From: Sterolibacterium sp964500605
GTDB taxonomy: Bacteria; Pseudomonadota; Gammaproteobacteria; Burkholderiales; Rhodocyclaceae
Assembly (NCBI GenBank): GCA_964500605.1
Contig: CAZCOS010000065.1
Location: 1 to 11,540, forward strand
Length of the DNA: 11,540 nucleotides
Direction of reading: 5' to 3'
Of the stretch, positions 1-6,886 are shown one piece after another (position 1 is the stretch's first letter; every line of letters begins with the position of its first letter). The translations under genes were made by a program, and so were the position numbers. The notes under the pieces are model-generated. The model searched no databases. It was not told the origin of the DNA and saw only the letters and a list, made by a program, of their open reading frames with translations.

Positions 1-250
1 TTTCCTGGTCAGCGGAGGCAAAAACATCCACCGGCGCGCCTTTGGCCATCTGCTGCAGAAGTGCTCCCGATGCGCCAAAATTAAAGAGTACCTTGCACCC
101 CGCGTGTTGCGCCTCATAAGCCTGGCCGATTTCTCTGAAAGCATTGCTCAGACTGGCGGCAGCAGAAACCGTCAGCTCAGCGGCCTGGGCAGAAAGCGCG
201 AAAAGAAACAGGGCGAAGGGCAAGAAGCGGGAGAGGATTTTGGTGAACAT
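1..250 (-). CDS. modA: Molybdate ABC transporter periplasmic binding protein ModA (partial, 5' part)
   Basis: This is the N-terminal 83 codons of a gene reading leftwards off the window; the 3' end is missing. ModA binds molybdate (or tungstate) in the periplasm and delivers it to the ModB/ModC transporter for molybdenum cofactor synthesis. Translating the minus strand from the ATG at 250 gives a signal peptide (MFTKIL, then a Phe/Leu-rich core, cleavage after SAQA). The mature start follows family pattern: LTVSAAASLSNAF, then LFNFGASGALLQQM and PVDVFASADQ. The Ser residues in AAASLS and FGASGA lie where the family binds the oxyanion. A Cys in HAGCKV, where Val is common, is a minor oddity. 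No strong Shine-Dalgarno precedes the ATG. The start is chosen because it gives a complete signal peptide. A sigma70-like promoter and an inverted-repeat operator sit just upstream. Family assignment is firm; modB/modC would be expected to the left but cannot be seen. Confidence 0.9.
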   Translation of the reverse strand, partial: MFTKILSRFLPFALFLFALSAQAAELTVSAAASLSNAFREIGQAYEAQHAGCKVLFNFGASGALLQQMAKGAPVDVFASADQE

Positions 251-277
251 GGCCAGCGTGCTGAAAAGAGGAAGCCT

Positions 278-301
278 CGTAATATACACAAAGATATTAC
301 G
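278..301 (-). promoter_or_regulatory. Candidate ModE-type operator upstream of modA
   Basis: A perfect inverted repeat with 8-bp arms, CGTAATAT and ATATTACG, is separated by 8 bp. Arm sequence, spacing and total length (24 bp) resemble the E. coli ModE operator at modA, which I recall as CGTTATAT-N8-ACATAACG. It lies 27 bp upstream of the modA start codon and overlaps the predicted promoter, so bound regulator with molybdate would repress the gene. The palindrome is directly seen; the regulator identity is inference because no modE gene is in the window. Confidence 0.7.
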
Positions 302-309
302 GTCGACAA
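281..309 (-). promoter_or_regulatory. Predicted sigma70 promoter of modA
   Basis: On the minus strand, a -35 element TTGTCG (plus positions 304-309) and a -10 element TATATT (281-286) are separated by exactly 17 bp. Transcription would start near 274 and leave a leader of about 24 nt. The -10 and most of the spacer lie inside the 278-301 inverted repeat, the arrangement expected for repression by steric blocking. It is predicted from sequence only. Confidence 0.5.
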
Positions 310-311
310 GG

Positions 312-418
312 GTCATGGCGGGTTAATTCCATCATCGGCCAAAGCGTGGTCATGGCGGACTTGATCCACCATCTCCGCAGACGACACCCATGAGATGACG
401 GGTCAAGCCCGCCATGAC
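312..418. repeat. Palindromic dispersed-type repeat with an extra half copy
   Basis: Two 27-bp arms face each other at 349-375 and 392-418 around a 16-bp spacer. They match at 23 of 27 positions when one is reverse-complemented, and all four differences are transitions. Both outer ends read GTCATGGCGG. A third, more diverged copy in the orientation of the left arm lies at 312-336, beginning GTCATGGCGGG and ending CATCATC. The motif (GTCATGGCGG, CTTGAYCC) resembles small interspersed palindromes scattered in many proteobacterial genomes. It lies between modA and the porin terminator with no gene in it. Copy number elsewhere cannot be judged from this window. Confidence 0.7.
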
Positions 419-486
419 GGGGTGAATTGAACCGTTCAGTCTGCACGATACTTCAAACTGTAGCCGTGCCGAGCGCGCAAAACAGA

Positions 487-515
487 ACAGCCGCCCCCTT
501 TCGGGAGGCGGCTGT
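487..515 (-). terminator. Rho-independent terminator of the porin gene
   Basis: A GC-rich hairpin has 9-bp arms ACAGCCGCC (487-495) and GGCGGCTGT (507-515), then a bulged A, three more G:C pairs and a 4-nt TTTC loop. Read on the minus strand it is followed directly by TCTGTTTT. It begins 32 nt beyond the porin stop codon, in the right place and orientation to end that transcript before modA. Confidence 0.8.
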
Positions 516-547
516 CTGGACAGCTAAACTAAACCGTTTGGAACGGC

Positions 548-1612
548 TTAGAAAGCGTGACGGATACCGATTTGCAGACCGGAGGGGTCGTTACCAGCGA
601 AGACATTGTTAGCTGCGTTATTTGCGAAGTTGTAAGCAGCAGCACTTTCGTTGTTAACACGAGCATAGATAGCCTTCAGGATGGTACGCTTCGACAGGCT
701 GTGCTCGTAGCCGATTTCGTACAGCTTGGCGCCGGTGTTAGCCGCGCTGTTGCCGTTGTTCTTCACATCGTTGAGCTTGTAGAACTGAGCAATCACTTTA
801 CCATTTGGTGCAGCGTTGAACGTGCCACCCAGACCCCAAGTGGTTTGCTTGGTATCCAGACCCGCGTTGTTCTCTTGCTTGGACTGATTCCAGAGGGCGC
901 GAACCGAACCCACGCCAAAATCAAAGGCACCAGCAAGGCGGGTATTCTTGTCTTGGGCGTTAACACCATCACGGTACTTGTTGTTGAAGTAGGTGAAACC
1001 AACCAGGATGGGGCCGTTGTTGTAGTTCAGGCCAAGATCCCAAGCACGACGATCCGCCTTTGCTGCGTTGTTGGCAGCCTTGTTTTCACCCGAAATGTAA
1101 GCCAGCGCGCCGCTGAAGCCGCTGAAATTCGAGGAGGTAAACATGGCGGTATTGGCTTGACGGTTGTTGACGCCAAGCCCCAGGGAATCGGTCAGAACAC
1201 CGTTGGTGCCGATACCAGCCCAGCCGGCATTGACGTCGACTGCTGCGCCAAGTGCGCGGGTCGGGGTGGTCAGCGTGCCCAGCTTGATGTCGCCGAAAGC
1301 ACCGCCCAGACCGGCGTAGGTGTCGCGGTTCGCACCGAAGGTGGCACCGGTGTCAGCAGAAACAGCGGTTTCGAACTGGAACAGAGCCTTCAGGCCATTG
1401 CCCAGATCTTCCGTGCCCTTGAAGCCGAGGTAGGAGCTGTTGGAAGAAACGCGGCTGTAGGAGCCGGTTTGCGAGTTGGCAGCACCGCCGGAGGTCTTGA
1501 CGACGTCGAAGGACAGGTCGGCCACGCCGTAAACGGTAACAGCGGAGGACTGAGCGAAAGCACCGGTGGAAACGAGGCCAGCGACGGCCAGGGCGATCAG
1601 TTTCTTCTGCAT
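548..1612 (-). CDS. Gram-negative porin (general outer-membrane porin, betaproteobacterial type)
   Basis: This is a 354-residue outer-membrane beta-barrel porin for passive diffusion of small hydrophilic solutes, probably trimeric as in the family. The signal peptide MQKKLIALAVAGLVSTGAFA is cleaved before QSSAVTVYGV, the usual first strand of this family. Hallmarks follow: YLGFKGTEDLGNGLKALFQFE near residues 60-80, an Asn/Ala-rich set of loops, alternating aromatic strands, and the terminal IGIRHAF with the C-terminal Phe recognised by the Bam machinery. The reading frame is open further upstream, to 1789. The start at 1612 is chosen because AGGAG lies 7 nt ahead and the signal peptide begins there. 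It is monocistronic: its own terminator at 487-515 and a long upstream region shared with argS. Substrate specificity cannot be read from sequence. Confidence 0.93.
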   Translation of the reverse strand: MQKKLIALAVAGLVSTGAFAQSSAVTVYGVADLSFDVVKTSGGAANSQTGSYSRVSSNSSYLGFKGTEDLGNGLKALFQFETAVSADTGATFGANRDTYAGLGGAFGDIKLGTLTTPTRALGAAVDVNAGWAGIGTNGVLTDSLGLGVNNRQANTAMFTSSNFSGFSGALAYISGENKAANNAAKADRRAWDLGLNYNNGPILVGFTYFNNKYRDGVNAQDKNTRLAGAFDFGVGSVRALWNQSKQENNAGLDTKQTTWGLGGTFNAAPNGKVIAQFYKLNDVKNNGNSAANTGAKLYEIGYEHSLSKRTILKAIYARVNNESAAAYNFANNAANNVFAGNDPSGLQIGIRHAF

Positions 1613-1700
1613 TTGAATCTCCTGTGGATGGATTGGTGTGGTGATGAAATTCGAGTGAAACGCTGTATCTGGTAGGGTTAGTTTGTGCCGTGTTGTTCGA

Positions 1701-1730
1701 ATACCAACGAACACCAACGAACACCAACGA
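1701..1730. repeat. Three tandem 10-bp units upstream of the porin
   Basis: Three head-to-tail units read ATACCAACGA, ACACCAACGA and ACACCAACGA, the first differing by one base. A degenerate continuation (CGAGCAGCAACGAAC) follows. The 10-bp period is close to one helical turn, so each unit shows the same DNA face. The array lies about 90-120 bp upstream of the porin start codon. A regulator-binding array is one reading; a replication-slippage microsatellite is another. Confidence 0.6.
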
Positions 1731-1937
1731 CGAGCAGCAACGAACCAGCCAGATTTTCCGCGTCTCCCTTTGGGGAAACTGGCAACCATTTTGCCGAAGG
1801 GCTTGGGACAGGAGCAAGCAAAGTGACTCTTTTACGGGGTGAAACGCCCATTTTTGTGGTTTTTTTGCAACGGCACGAATAGATCGTTCGAGATAACCCG
1901 GACAAGGTTCGGCGAGGAATGGGCGTTAAATGGCCGT

Positions 1938-1943
1938 TATAAT
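1938..1943 (+). promoter_or_regulatory. Candidate -10 element of the argS promoter
   Basis: A consensus TATAAT lies 37 nt upstream of the argS ATG, which would put the transcription start near 1950. No good -35 hexamer stands 16-18 bp upstream, so the assignment rests on the -10 match and position alone. Confidence 0.4.
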
Positions 1944-1980
1944 CCGCAGCCTTGTCGTTTGCTGATATTCGCTGACTCCC

Positions 1981-3729
1981 ATGATCGATCCCAAGACCCA
2001 TCTGGCCGAGTTGCTCGCGGCTTCGCTGGCCTGCGTTGCACCGGAACAACAGACTACCGAGATTCAGCTGGAGCGCACCCGCCAGGCCAGCCACGGCGAT
2101 TTCGCGAGCAATCTGGCCATGCAACTGGCGCGAACGCTCAAGGCTAATCCGCGCGAAATTGCACAGCGATTGATGCGGGAATTGCCACCCTCGCCCTGGG
2201 TGGAGAAGGTGGAAGTCGCCGGGGCAGGCTTCATCAATTTTCATTTGTCCGATACCGTTCGTACGGCCATCGTTCCGGCGGTGCTTCATGCGGGGACGGG
2301 GTTTGGCCGCAGCCAGCAAGGCGGTGGCCGGAAGATTCAGGTCGAATTCGTCTCAGCCAACCCGACAGGCCCCCTGCACGTCGGCCACGGGCGCGGCGCG
2401 GCCTTGGGCGCGAGCCTGGCCAATCTGCTGGATTTTGCCGGCTGGAAGGTGACGCGGGAATACTACGTCAATGATGCCGGCCGCCAGATGGATATTCTGG
2501 CGGTATCGACATGGCTGCGTTATCTGGCCCTCTTGGGGGAGGAGATTCCCTTTCCGCCCAACGCCTACCAGGGCGATTATGTGGCCGACATGGCAAGGCA
2601 GGTGCGCGAAGCACACGGAGATCGCTACCTGCGCCCGTGCGCCGAAGTGCTGGCCGAAGTTCCGGCACTCGCGGAAGACGCTTCAAATGTCGAGGAAAGG
2701 CTCGATGCCCTGATCGCCAGCGGCAAGCGTTTGCTGGGCGAGGGCTGGGAATACATCCACCATCACGCGCTGACCGAACAGCTCGCCGATGGGCGCAATG
2801 ATCTGGAAGAGTTTGGCGTGCATTTCGATATGTGGTTTTCCGAACGTTCGCTCTACGACACGGGCCTTGTGGCGCAAGCGGTCGAGCGGCTGGAGAAAAA
2901 CGGCCATATTTATGTGCAGGATGGGGCAAAGTGGTTCCGTTCGACGCAGTTTGGTGACGAAAAAGACCGCGTCGTTCAGCGCGATAACGGCCTCTACACC
3001 TATTTCGCCTCCGACATCGCCTATCACTTCAACAAGCTGGAGCGCGGCTTCGAGAAGATCGTCGATATCTGGGGCGCGGATCACCACGGCTACATCGCCC
3101 GGGTGCGCGGCGCGCTCACAGCCATGGGCTGCGAGGGCAAGGAAGGCGGGCCGCTGGATGTGCTGCTGGTGCAATTCGTTTCGCTCTGGCGCGGCAAGGA
3201 AAAAATGTCGATGTCCACCCGCGCGGGACAATACGTCACCCTGCGCGATCTACGCCATGAAGTCGGGAACGACGCCTGCCGCTTTTTCTACATGCTGAGA
3301 AAAGCCGACCAATCCCTGGATTTCGATCTGGAACTGGCCAAATCCCAAAGCAGCGACAACCCGGTGTATTACGTCCAGTATGCCCACGCCCGCGTTTGCT
3401 CGGTGTTGAACCAGTGGGGAGGGGAAGTCGAATCGTTAGCGGGTGTGAGTCCTGCACCGCTCAAGGGGGAGCGCGAGCGCGCGCTGTGCGCACATCTATC
3501 CGCCTTTCCGGAGGTGGTAGCCAATGCCGCACGCGATTACGCACCGCAGGCTATCGCCTTTTATCTAAAAGACCTCGCTTCGGAGTTTCATGCTTATTAC
3601 AATGCCGAACGCATTCTTGTTGAAGATTTGGCTACGCGGGATGCGCGTCTTGCCTTGGCTGCGGCGGTACGTATCGTTTTGAGAAATGGCCTGGGCATCC
3701 TGGGTGTTTCGTCTCCGGAGAGCATGTGA
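1981..3729 (+). CDS. argS: Arginyl-tRNA synthetase
   Basis: This 582-residue class I aminoacyl-tRNA synthetase charges tRNA-Arg with arginine in the cytoplasm. The N-terminal tRNA-recognition domain (about residues 5-90) ends in the family's GAGFINFHLS. The Rossmann catalytic domain carries the HIGH-type signature as HVGH at residues 133-136, after EFVSANPTGP. WGADHHGYIARV lies later in the same domain. The KMSKS-type loop is KMSMS at 408-412. The C-terminal helical anticodon-binding domain includes NPVYYVQYAHAR. Length is normal for bacterial ArgS. No clear Shine-Dalgarno precedes the ATG; the start is supported by the N-terminal domain beginning there. The next gene starts one base after the TGA, so argS probably leads an operon with the SPOR protein and dsbA. 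Confidence 0.97.
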   Translation: MIDPKTHLAELLAASLACVAPEQQTTEIQLERTRQASHGDFASNLAMQLARTLKANPREIAQRLMRELPPSPWVEKVEVAGAGFINFHLSDTVRTAIVPAVLHAGTGFGRSQQGGGRKIQVEFVSANPTGPLHVGHGRGAALGASLANLLDFAGWKVTREYYVNDAGRQMDILAVSTWLRYLALLGEEIPFPPNAYQGDYVADMARQVREAHGDRYLRPCAEVLAEVPALAEDASNVEERLDALIASGKRLLGEGWEYIHHHALTEQLADGRNDLEEFGVHFDMWFSERSLYDTGLVAQAVERLEKNGHIYVQDGAKWFRSTQFGDEKDRVVQRDNGLYTYFASDIAYHFNKLERGFEKIVDIWGADHHGYIARVRGALTAMGCEGKEGGPLDVLLVQFVSLWRGKEKMSMSTRAGQYVTLRDLRHEVGNDACRFFYMLRKADQSLDFDLELAKSQSSDNPVYYVQYAHARVCSVLNQWGGEVESLAGVSPAPLKGERERALCAHLSAFPEVVANAARDYAPQAIAFYLKDLASEFHAYYNAERILVEDLATRDARLALAAAVRIVLRNGLGILGVSSPESM

Positions 3730-3730
3730 C

Positions 3731-4471
3731 ATGAACAAACCCCAGCAAGGCCGGGCCAGAACCCCTGCCCCTTCCCCAGTGAGAAAAAAGAGCGGCGGCG
3801 GAACCTTGGTCGGTCTTTTTGTCGGCATCGTCATTGGCCTGCTTTGTGCCTTTGGCGTGGTGCTTTACCTTCAGAAATCACCGCTACCCTTCATGGACAA
3901 GTCCGGCCACGTTGAGCCCCCTGCGTCCTCGACCGGCGCACCGCTCTCACTCCCCGGGAAGCCGGGGGAAAAGCCAGTGGGGCACGCCAGCGACAAACCC
4001 CGCTTCGAGTTTTACAAGATATTGCCCGGTGGTCAGGAGGCCACACCGCAGATGCCGCAGGCATCGCATCCTCCTGCAGCACCGGGCGAGCCTGCGCCTA
4101 CCGCTCCGCCTCTTCCGGGCTCCTCACCAACAAGCAGTGAAACGGTGGGGGCGGCCGAGGGGCTCGCAACGCCTCCCGTTGAGCTTCTTTATCTGCAGGC
4201 CGGCGCGTTCCAGAAGGCGGCTGATGCGGATAACCTCAAGGCCAAGCTTGCCTTGATGGGGCTGGAAACCAGCGTGCTCGAAGCCAATGTGCCTGACAAA
4301 GGAACGATGTATCGTGTTCGCGTGGGCCCCTTCAGAAAAGCGGACGAAATGAACCGGGCCCGCAATCAGTTGTCACAAGGCGGGATTCAGGCCAGTCTGG
4401 TCAAGATCAAACAAGCTCCCGCATCGCCTTCTTCCGCAGTGTCTGCATCCCCCGCTTCTTCTGCGCTTTAA
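3731..4471 (+). CDS. SPOR-domain membrane protein, FtsN-like
   Basis: This 246-residue bitopic inner-membrane protein has a short basic cytoplasmic N-terminus with one transmembrane helix at about residues 24-47. A long Pro/Ala/Gly/Ser-rich periplasmic linker follows (about 55-148). A C-terminal SPOR domain (about 152-226) contains YLQAGAFQKAADADNLKAKL and YRVRVGPFRKADEMNRA. SPOR domains bind denuded peptidoglycan glycans at the septum, so a cell-division role is likely. The architecture is that of FtsN, but FtsN cannot be told from other SPOR proteins here. The frame is open upstream into argS; the ATG at 3731 is preferred because GGAG precedes it and it follows the argS stop by one base. 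The placement between argS and dsbA is common in betaproteobacteria. Confidence 0.88.
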   Translation: MNKPQQGRARTPAPSPVRKKSGGGTLVGLFVGIVIGLLCAFGVVLYLQKSPLPFMDKSGHVEPPASSTGAPLSLPGKPGEKPVGHASDKPRFEFYKILPGGQEATPQMPQASHPPAAPGEPAPTAPPLPGSSPTSSETVGAAEGLATPPVELLYLQAGAFQKAADADNLKAKLALMGLETSVLEANVPDKGTMYRVRVGPFRKADEMNRARNQLSQGGIQASLVKIKQAPASPSSAVSASPASSAL

Positions 4472-4494
4472 CTTCCCTTTCAAAGGAGATTCGC

Positions 4495-5196
4495 ATGTCC
4501 AGCCTTCTTCGCCTTCCCCGAATCGTGGCCGCAGCCTGCCTAGCCTTGACCCTTCTTTCTGGCACGGCATTTTCTGCAGAAATCCGCGAAGGCAAGGAAT
4601 ACGCCCGGCTTCCTCAGCCGCAACCCACCGATGCCAAGGATAAGGTCGAGGTCATTGAATTCTTCTGGTATGGCTGCCCGCATTGCTATGAATTCGAGCC
4701 TACCCTGAAAACCTGGATCAAGACCCTGCCACCGGACGTCGCCTTCCGTCGTGTACCTGCCGATTTTGGTCGCTGGACGGGAGGGGCCAAGTTGTTTTAC
4801 GCCATTGAAGCCCTGGGCGAACAGGAGCGGTTGCACAAGGACCTTTTCGATGCCATTCATGGCAACGAACGTCTGAATTTCAACAGTGTCACGGCAGTGG
4901 CAGACTGGGTGGCCAAAAAAGGCGTGGATAAAAAGAAATTCACGGACGCTTACAACTCCTTCTCCGTCCAGAGCAATGTCAGCCGTGCCCAGCAGCTGAC
5001 CCGCGCATACGCACTGACCGGCGTTCCCGCCGTCATCGTGGGCGGAAAATATATGACCAATAACGGCATGACCAAGGGCTTCGAAGCCATGCCCACCGTT
5101 TTGAATCAACTCGTCGCCAAAGTCCGCACGGAACAAGGAGGCAGTGCAGCTGCCGCACCGGCTGCCCCGGTTTCTGCAGCCAGAAAGGCGAAGTAA
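4495..5196 (+). CDS. dsbA: Thiol:disulfide interchange protein DsbA
   Basis: This 233-residue periplasmic thiol oxidase introduces disulfide bonds into exported proteins and is reoxidised by DsbB. The signal peptide covers about residues 1-27 (MSSLLRLPR, hydrophobic core, cleavage near TAFS-AE). The thioredoxin fold starts at VEVIEFFWYGCPHC, with the active-site CPHC at residues 61-64, the classic DsbA dipeptide Pro-His. The cis-proline loop is TGVPAVIV with Pro178. An Ala-rich tail (QGGSAAAAPAAPVS) ends in a basic stretch. A strong Shine-Dalgarno, AAGGAG, sits 8 nt before the ATG. It follows the SPOR gene by 23 bp and is probably cotranscribed. Length fits the DsbA family of betaproteobacteria. 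Confidence 0.96.
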   Translation: MSSLLRLPRIVAAACLALTLLSGTAFSAEIREGKEYARLPQPQPTDAKDKVEVIEFFWYGCPHCYEFEPTLKTWIKTLPPDVAFRRVPADFGRWTGGAKLFYAIEALGEQERLHKDLFDAIHGNERLNFNSVTAVADWVAKKGVDKKKFTDAYNSFSVQSNVSRAQQLTRAYALTGVPAVIVGGKYMTNNGMTKGFEAMPTVLNQLVAKVRTEQGGSAAAAPAAPVSAARKAK

Positions 5197-5283
5197 TCCA
5201 GTAAAAACGGAAAACACTCCGCGCCAGAGCCAGCTCGCAATCTCGCACCCCCACAATTCCACAACGCTGGCGGCTTTCCTTTC

Positions 5284-6063
5284 ATGCGGATTTTCATCAC
5301 GGGCGCATCGGACGGCATTGGCGCAGCACTGGTGCGTCACTATGCTCACCGAAACCCAGCCGGTTCCGTAGTGTTCGGGCTGGTGGCGCGCCGTGGCGAA
5401 GCCTTGGCCGCACTGGCCAACACGCTCCCTGCGCATTGCACCTGCCATCTCTACCCCCTCGATGTCACGGATGGCCCGGCCATGGCCGCGGCTGCTAAAG
5501 ACTTCATGGCGCAAGCCGGTTTGCCCGACATCGTCATCGCCAACGCCGGCATCAGTGTAGGGACATTGACCAGCGAAAGCGAAGATCTGCCCGTTTTTGC
5601 ACGGGTGATGGCCGTCAATGTGCAAGGCGTGGTCAATACTTTTCACCCCTTCGTCCGCCCCCTTTCTGAAGCCCGACGCGGACAGCTGGTCGGGATCGCG
5701 TCTGTGGCAGGGGTACGGGGGCTGCCTGGAGCGAGTGCCTACAGTGCTTCGAAAGCCGCCGTCATCAGCTATCTGGAATCCTTGCGGGTCGAGCTGCACG
5801 GCAGTGGTGTGAAGGTGACGACTCTTTTGCCCGGCTATATCCACACCCACATGACGGCCAGAAACCCTTACCGCATGCCCTTCATTCTGTCCGTGGAGGA
5901 GGCGGCTCGCCGTCTTGCACGTCTTATCGACCGACGCGTGGGCTATGCAGTCATGCCCTGGCAGATGGCACTGGTCGCCAAACTCTTGCGCGCGATGCCC
6001 AACGCTCTTTTCGACCGCGTCTTCGCCCGCGCGGGAAGAAAACCAAGACAGTTACCCAGGTAG
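5284..6063 (+). CDS. Short-chain dehydrogenase/reductase (SDR) family oxidoreductase
   Basis: This 259-residue classical SDR is an NAD(P)-dependent oxidoreductase of unknown substrate, probably cytoplasmic. The cofactor motif TGASDGIG lies at residues 6-13. NAGIS at 87-91 and the full catalytic tetrad Asn112, Ser140, Tyr153 and Lys157 (YSASK) are present, so it should be active. After the LLPGYIHTHMT loop there is a C-terminal extension (about 215-259) rich in Arg and Ala, with a hydrophobic stretch around MPWQMALVAKLL that may touch the membrane. It lies 87 bp after dsbA with no convincing Shine-Dalgarno, so whether it belongs to the argS operon is open. SDR genes next to dsbA are seen in related bacteria. 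Substrate cannot be inferred. Confidence 0.9.
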   Translation: MRIFITGASDGIGAALVRHYAHRNPAGSVVFGLVARRGEALAALANTLPAHCTCHLYPLDVTDGPAMAAAAKDFMAQAGLPDIVIANAGISVGTLTSESEDLPVFARVMAVNVQGVVNTFHPFVRPLSEARRGQLVGIASVAGVRGLPGASAYSASKAAVISYLESLRVELHGSGVKVTTLLPGYIHTHMTARNPYRMPFILSVEEAARRLARLIDRRVGYAVMPWQMALVAKLLRAMPNALFDRVFARAGRKPRQLPR

Positions 6064-6358
6064 TCCTCCCACGGCGATCTGGCAAAGGTAGATCGAAGCA
6101 GCGGGACATGTTCACAGGGCAATCGCATTTGATTTTCGATGATGGATTGCCCCCCCCAGCTTGTTCAGTGCGCCCGCCGGGGCGAGTCCCGGCAACGTTG
6201 AAAATGAAGCCGCACGACGAAGCATCGCGCAAAGTGGCGAAGGGGGTTCGGCGCGAATGAGGGTTCGCCCCTACGGGATGGGAAAATTTCAAATGCAATT
6301 GCTCTGGGCATGTTCATGATTGGCGGGAGAGACGGTAGAAACTGGCTAAAATGCCCCA
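6064..6358. other. Non-coding spacer with several inverted repeats
   Basis: No gene is seen. The spacer contains a stem with 8-bp arms GGGCAATC (6117-6124) and GATTGCCC (6145-6152), overlapping a run of eight C (6150-6157). A perfect GCCGGG-N6-CCCGGC follows at 6176-6193. A GGCGCGAA...TTCGCCCC element with one bulge lies near 6250-6270 and resembles the GCGAA/TTCGCC cores of dispersed repeats. None is followed by a T tract, so no standard terminator for the SDR is seen. Confidence 0.6.
6347..6352 (+). promoter_or_regulatory. Candidate -10 element of the aroK operon
   Basis: TAAAAT ends 6 bases before the aroK ATG. A transcript beginning 7 bases after it would start on the A of the start codon, giving a leaderless mRNA, which fits the absence of a Shine-Dalgarno. 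No good -35 is visible, so this is tentative. Confidence 0.3.
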
Positions 6359-6886
6359 ATGAATTTTTCGCGCAATCTTTATCTCATTGGCCTGATGGGG
6401 GCTGGAAAAACCACGGTGGGGCGTCAGCTGGCCCGACGGCTGGGTAGAGAGTTCGTGGATTCAGATCACGAAATCGAGGCACGGACGGGGGTGCGGATTC
6501 CTGTGATTTTCGAGATCGAAGGCGAGGCCGGGTTTCGCAAGCGCGAATCACAAGTCATTGCCGAACTGGCATCCCGTTCATCGCTGGTCGTGGCAACGGG
6601 CGGTGGTGCGGTGCTCAATCCGGACAATCGGATCCACCTCAAGCAAAGTGGTCTGGTCGTCTATCTTTGCGTTCCGCCGCACATTCTTTTTGAGCGCACC
6701 CGTCACGACCAGAATCGCCCCCTGCTCAAGGTGGCGGATCCTTTGGCCAGGTTGCGGGAGCTTTACGCCCAGCGTGATCCAATTTACCGCGAAGTCGCCG
6801 ATGTGGTCATCGAAGGTGGTGCAGGCGGCTCTTCGCAGATGGTGAAATTGATCGAACAGGAGATCCAGAACCGATGCGTAGCCTGA
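6359..6886 (+). CDS. aroK: Shikimate kinase
   Basis: This 175-residue cytoplasmic kinase phosphorylates shikimate at the 3-OH with ATP, the fifth step of the shikimate pathway. The Walker A loop GLMGAGKTT lies at residues 11-19. DSDHEIE at 34-40 contains the shikimate and Mg-binding acidic residues. FRKRE supplies the substrate arginine. ATGGGAV is the conserved Gly-rich shikimate-binding/Walker B region, and RTRHDQNRPLL is the lid with its catalytic Arg. Length is normal. The start is chosen because MNFSRN leads straight into the first strand as in homologues; no Shine-Dalgarno is visible. Its last 13 bases overlap aroB, indicating coupled translation. aroK-aroB is a conserved pair in proteobacteria. 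Confidence 0.96.
   Translation: MNFSRNLYLIGLMGAGKTTVGRQLARRLGREFVDSDHEIEARTGVRIPVIFEIEGEAGFRKRESQVIAELASRSSLVVATGGGAVLNPDNRIHLKQSGLVVYLCVPPHILFERTRHDQNRPLLKVADPLARLRELYAQRDPIYREVADVVIEGGAGGSSQMVKLIEQEIQNRCVA

Larger units (their letters stand above)
1613..1980. promoter_or_regulatory. Divergent control region between the porin and argS
   Basis: These 368 bases hold no convincing gene. They contain the porin leader with its AGGAG (just right of 1612), the 10-bp tandem repeat at 1701-1730, an imperfect hairpin at 1748-1783 (GCCAG...CTGGC), a small perfect one at 1781-1795 (GGCAA-N5-TTGCC), a run of seven T near 1860, and a -10-like TATAAT at 1938-1943 facing argS. A clear porin promoter could not be picked. 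Confidence 0.5.

Noticed and set aside
104..364. Small plus-strand frame at the left edge
   Set aside because: It is antisense to the modA start and its operator; the minus-strand reading gives a clear ModA N-terminus.
557..1675. Long open frame (372 codons) on the plus strand opposite the porin
   Set aside because: It is the antisense of a clear porin, starts without a ribosome site, and its Val/Gly-rich product resembles no protein family. It results from the codon pattern of the porin.
1848..1868. T-rich stretch near argS considered as a terminator
   Set aside because: No stable stem precedes the T run on the plus strand, and no plus-strand gene ends there.
4540..5850. Open frame of 436 codons on the minus strand across dsbA and the SDR
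   Set aside because: It crosses two well-supported genes and the gap between them, is Arg/Gly/His-rich without motifs, and has no ribosome site. GC-rich codon use opposite real genes explains it.
6117..6157. Stem with 8-bp arms after the SDR considered as its terminator
   Set aside because: The loop is 20 nt and the stem is followed by C residues and AGC, not T, so it does not meet the standard pattern.
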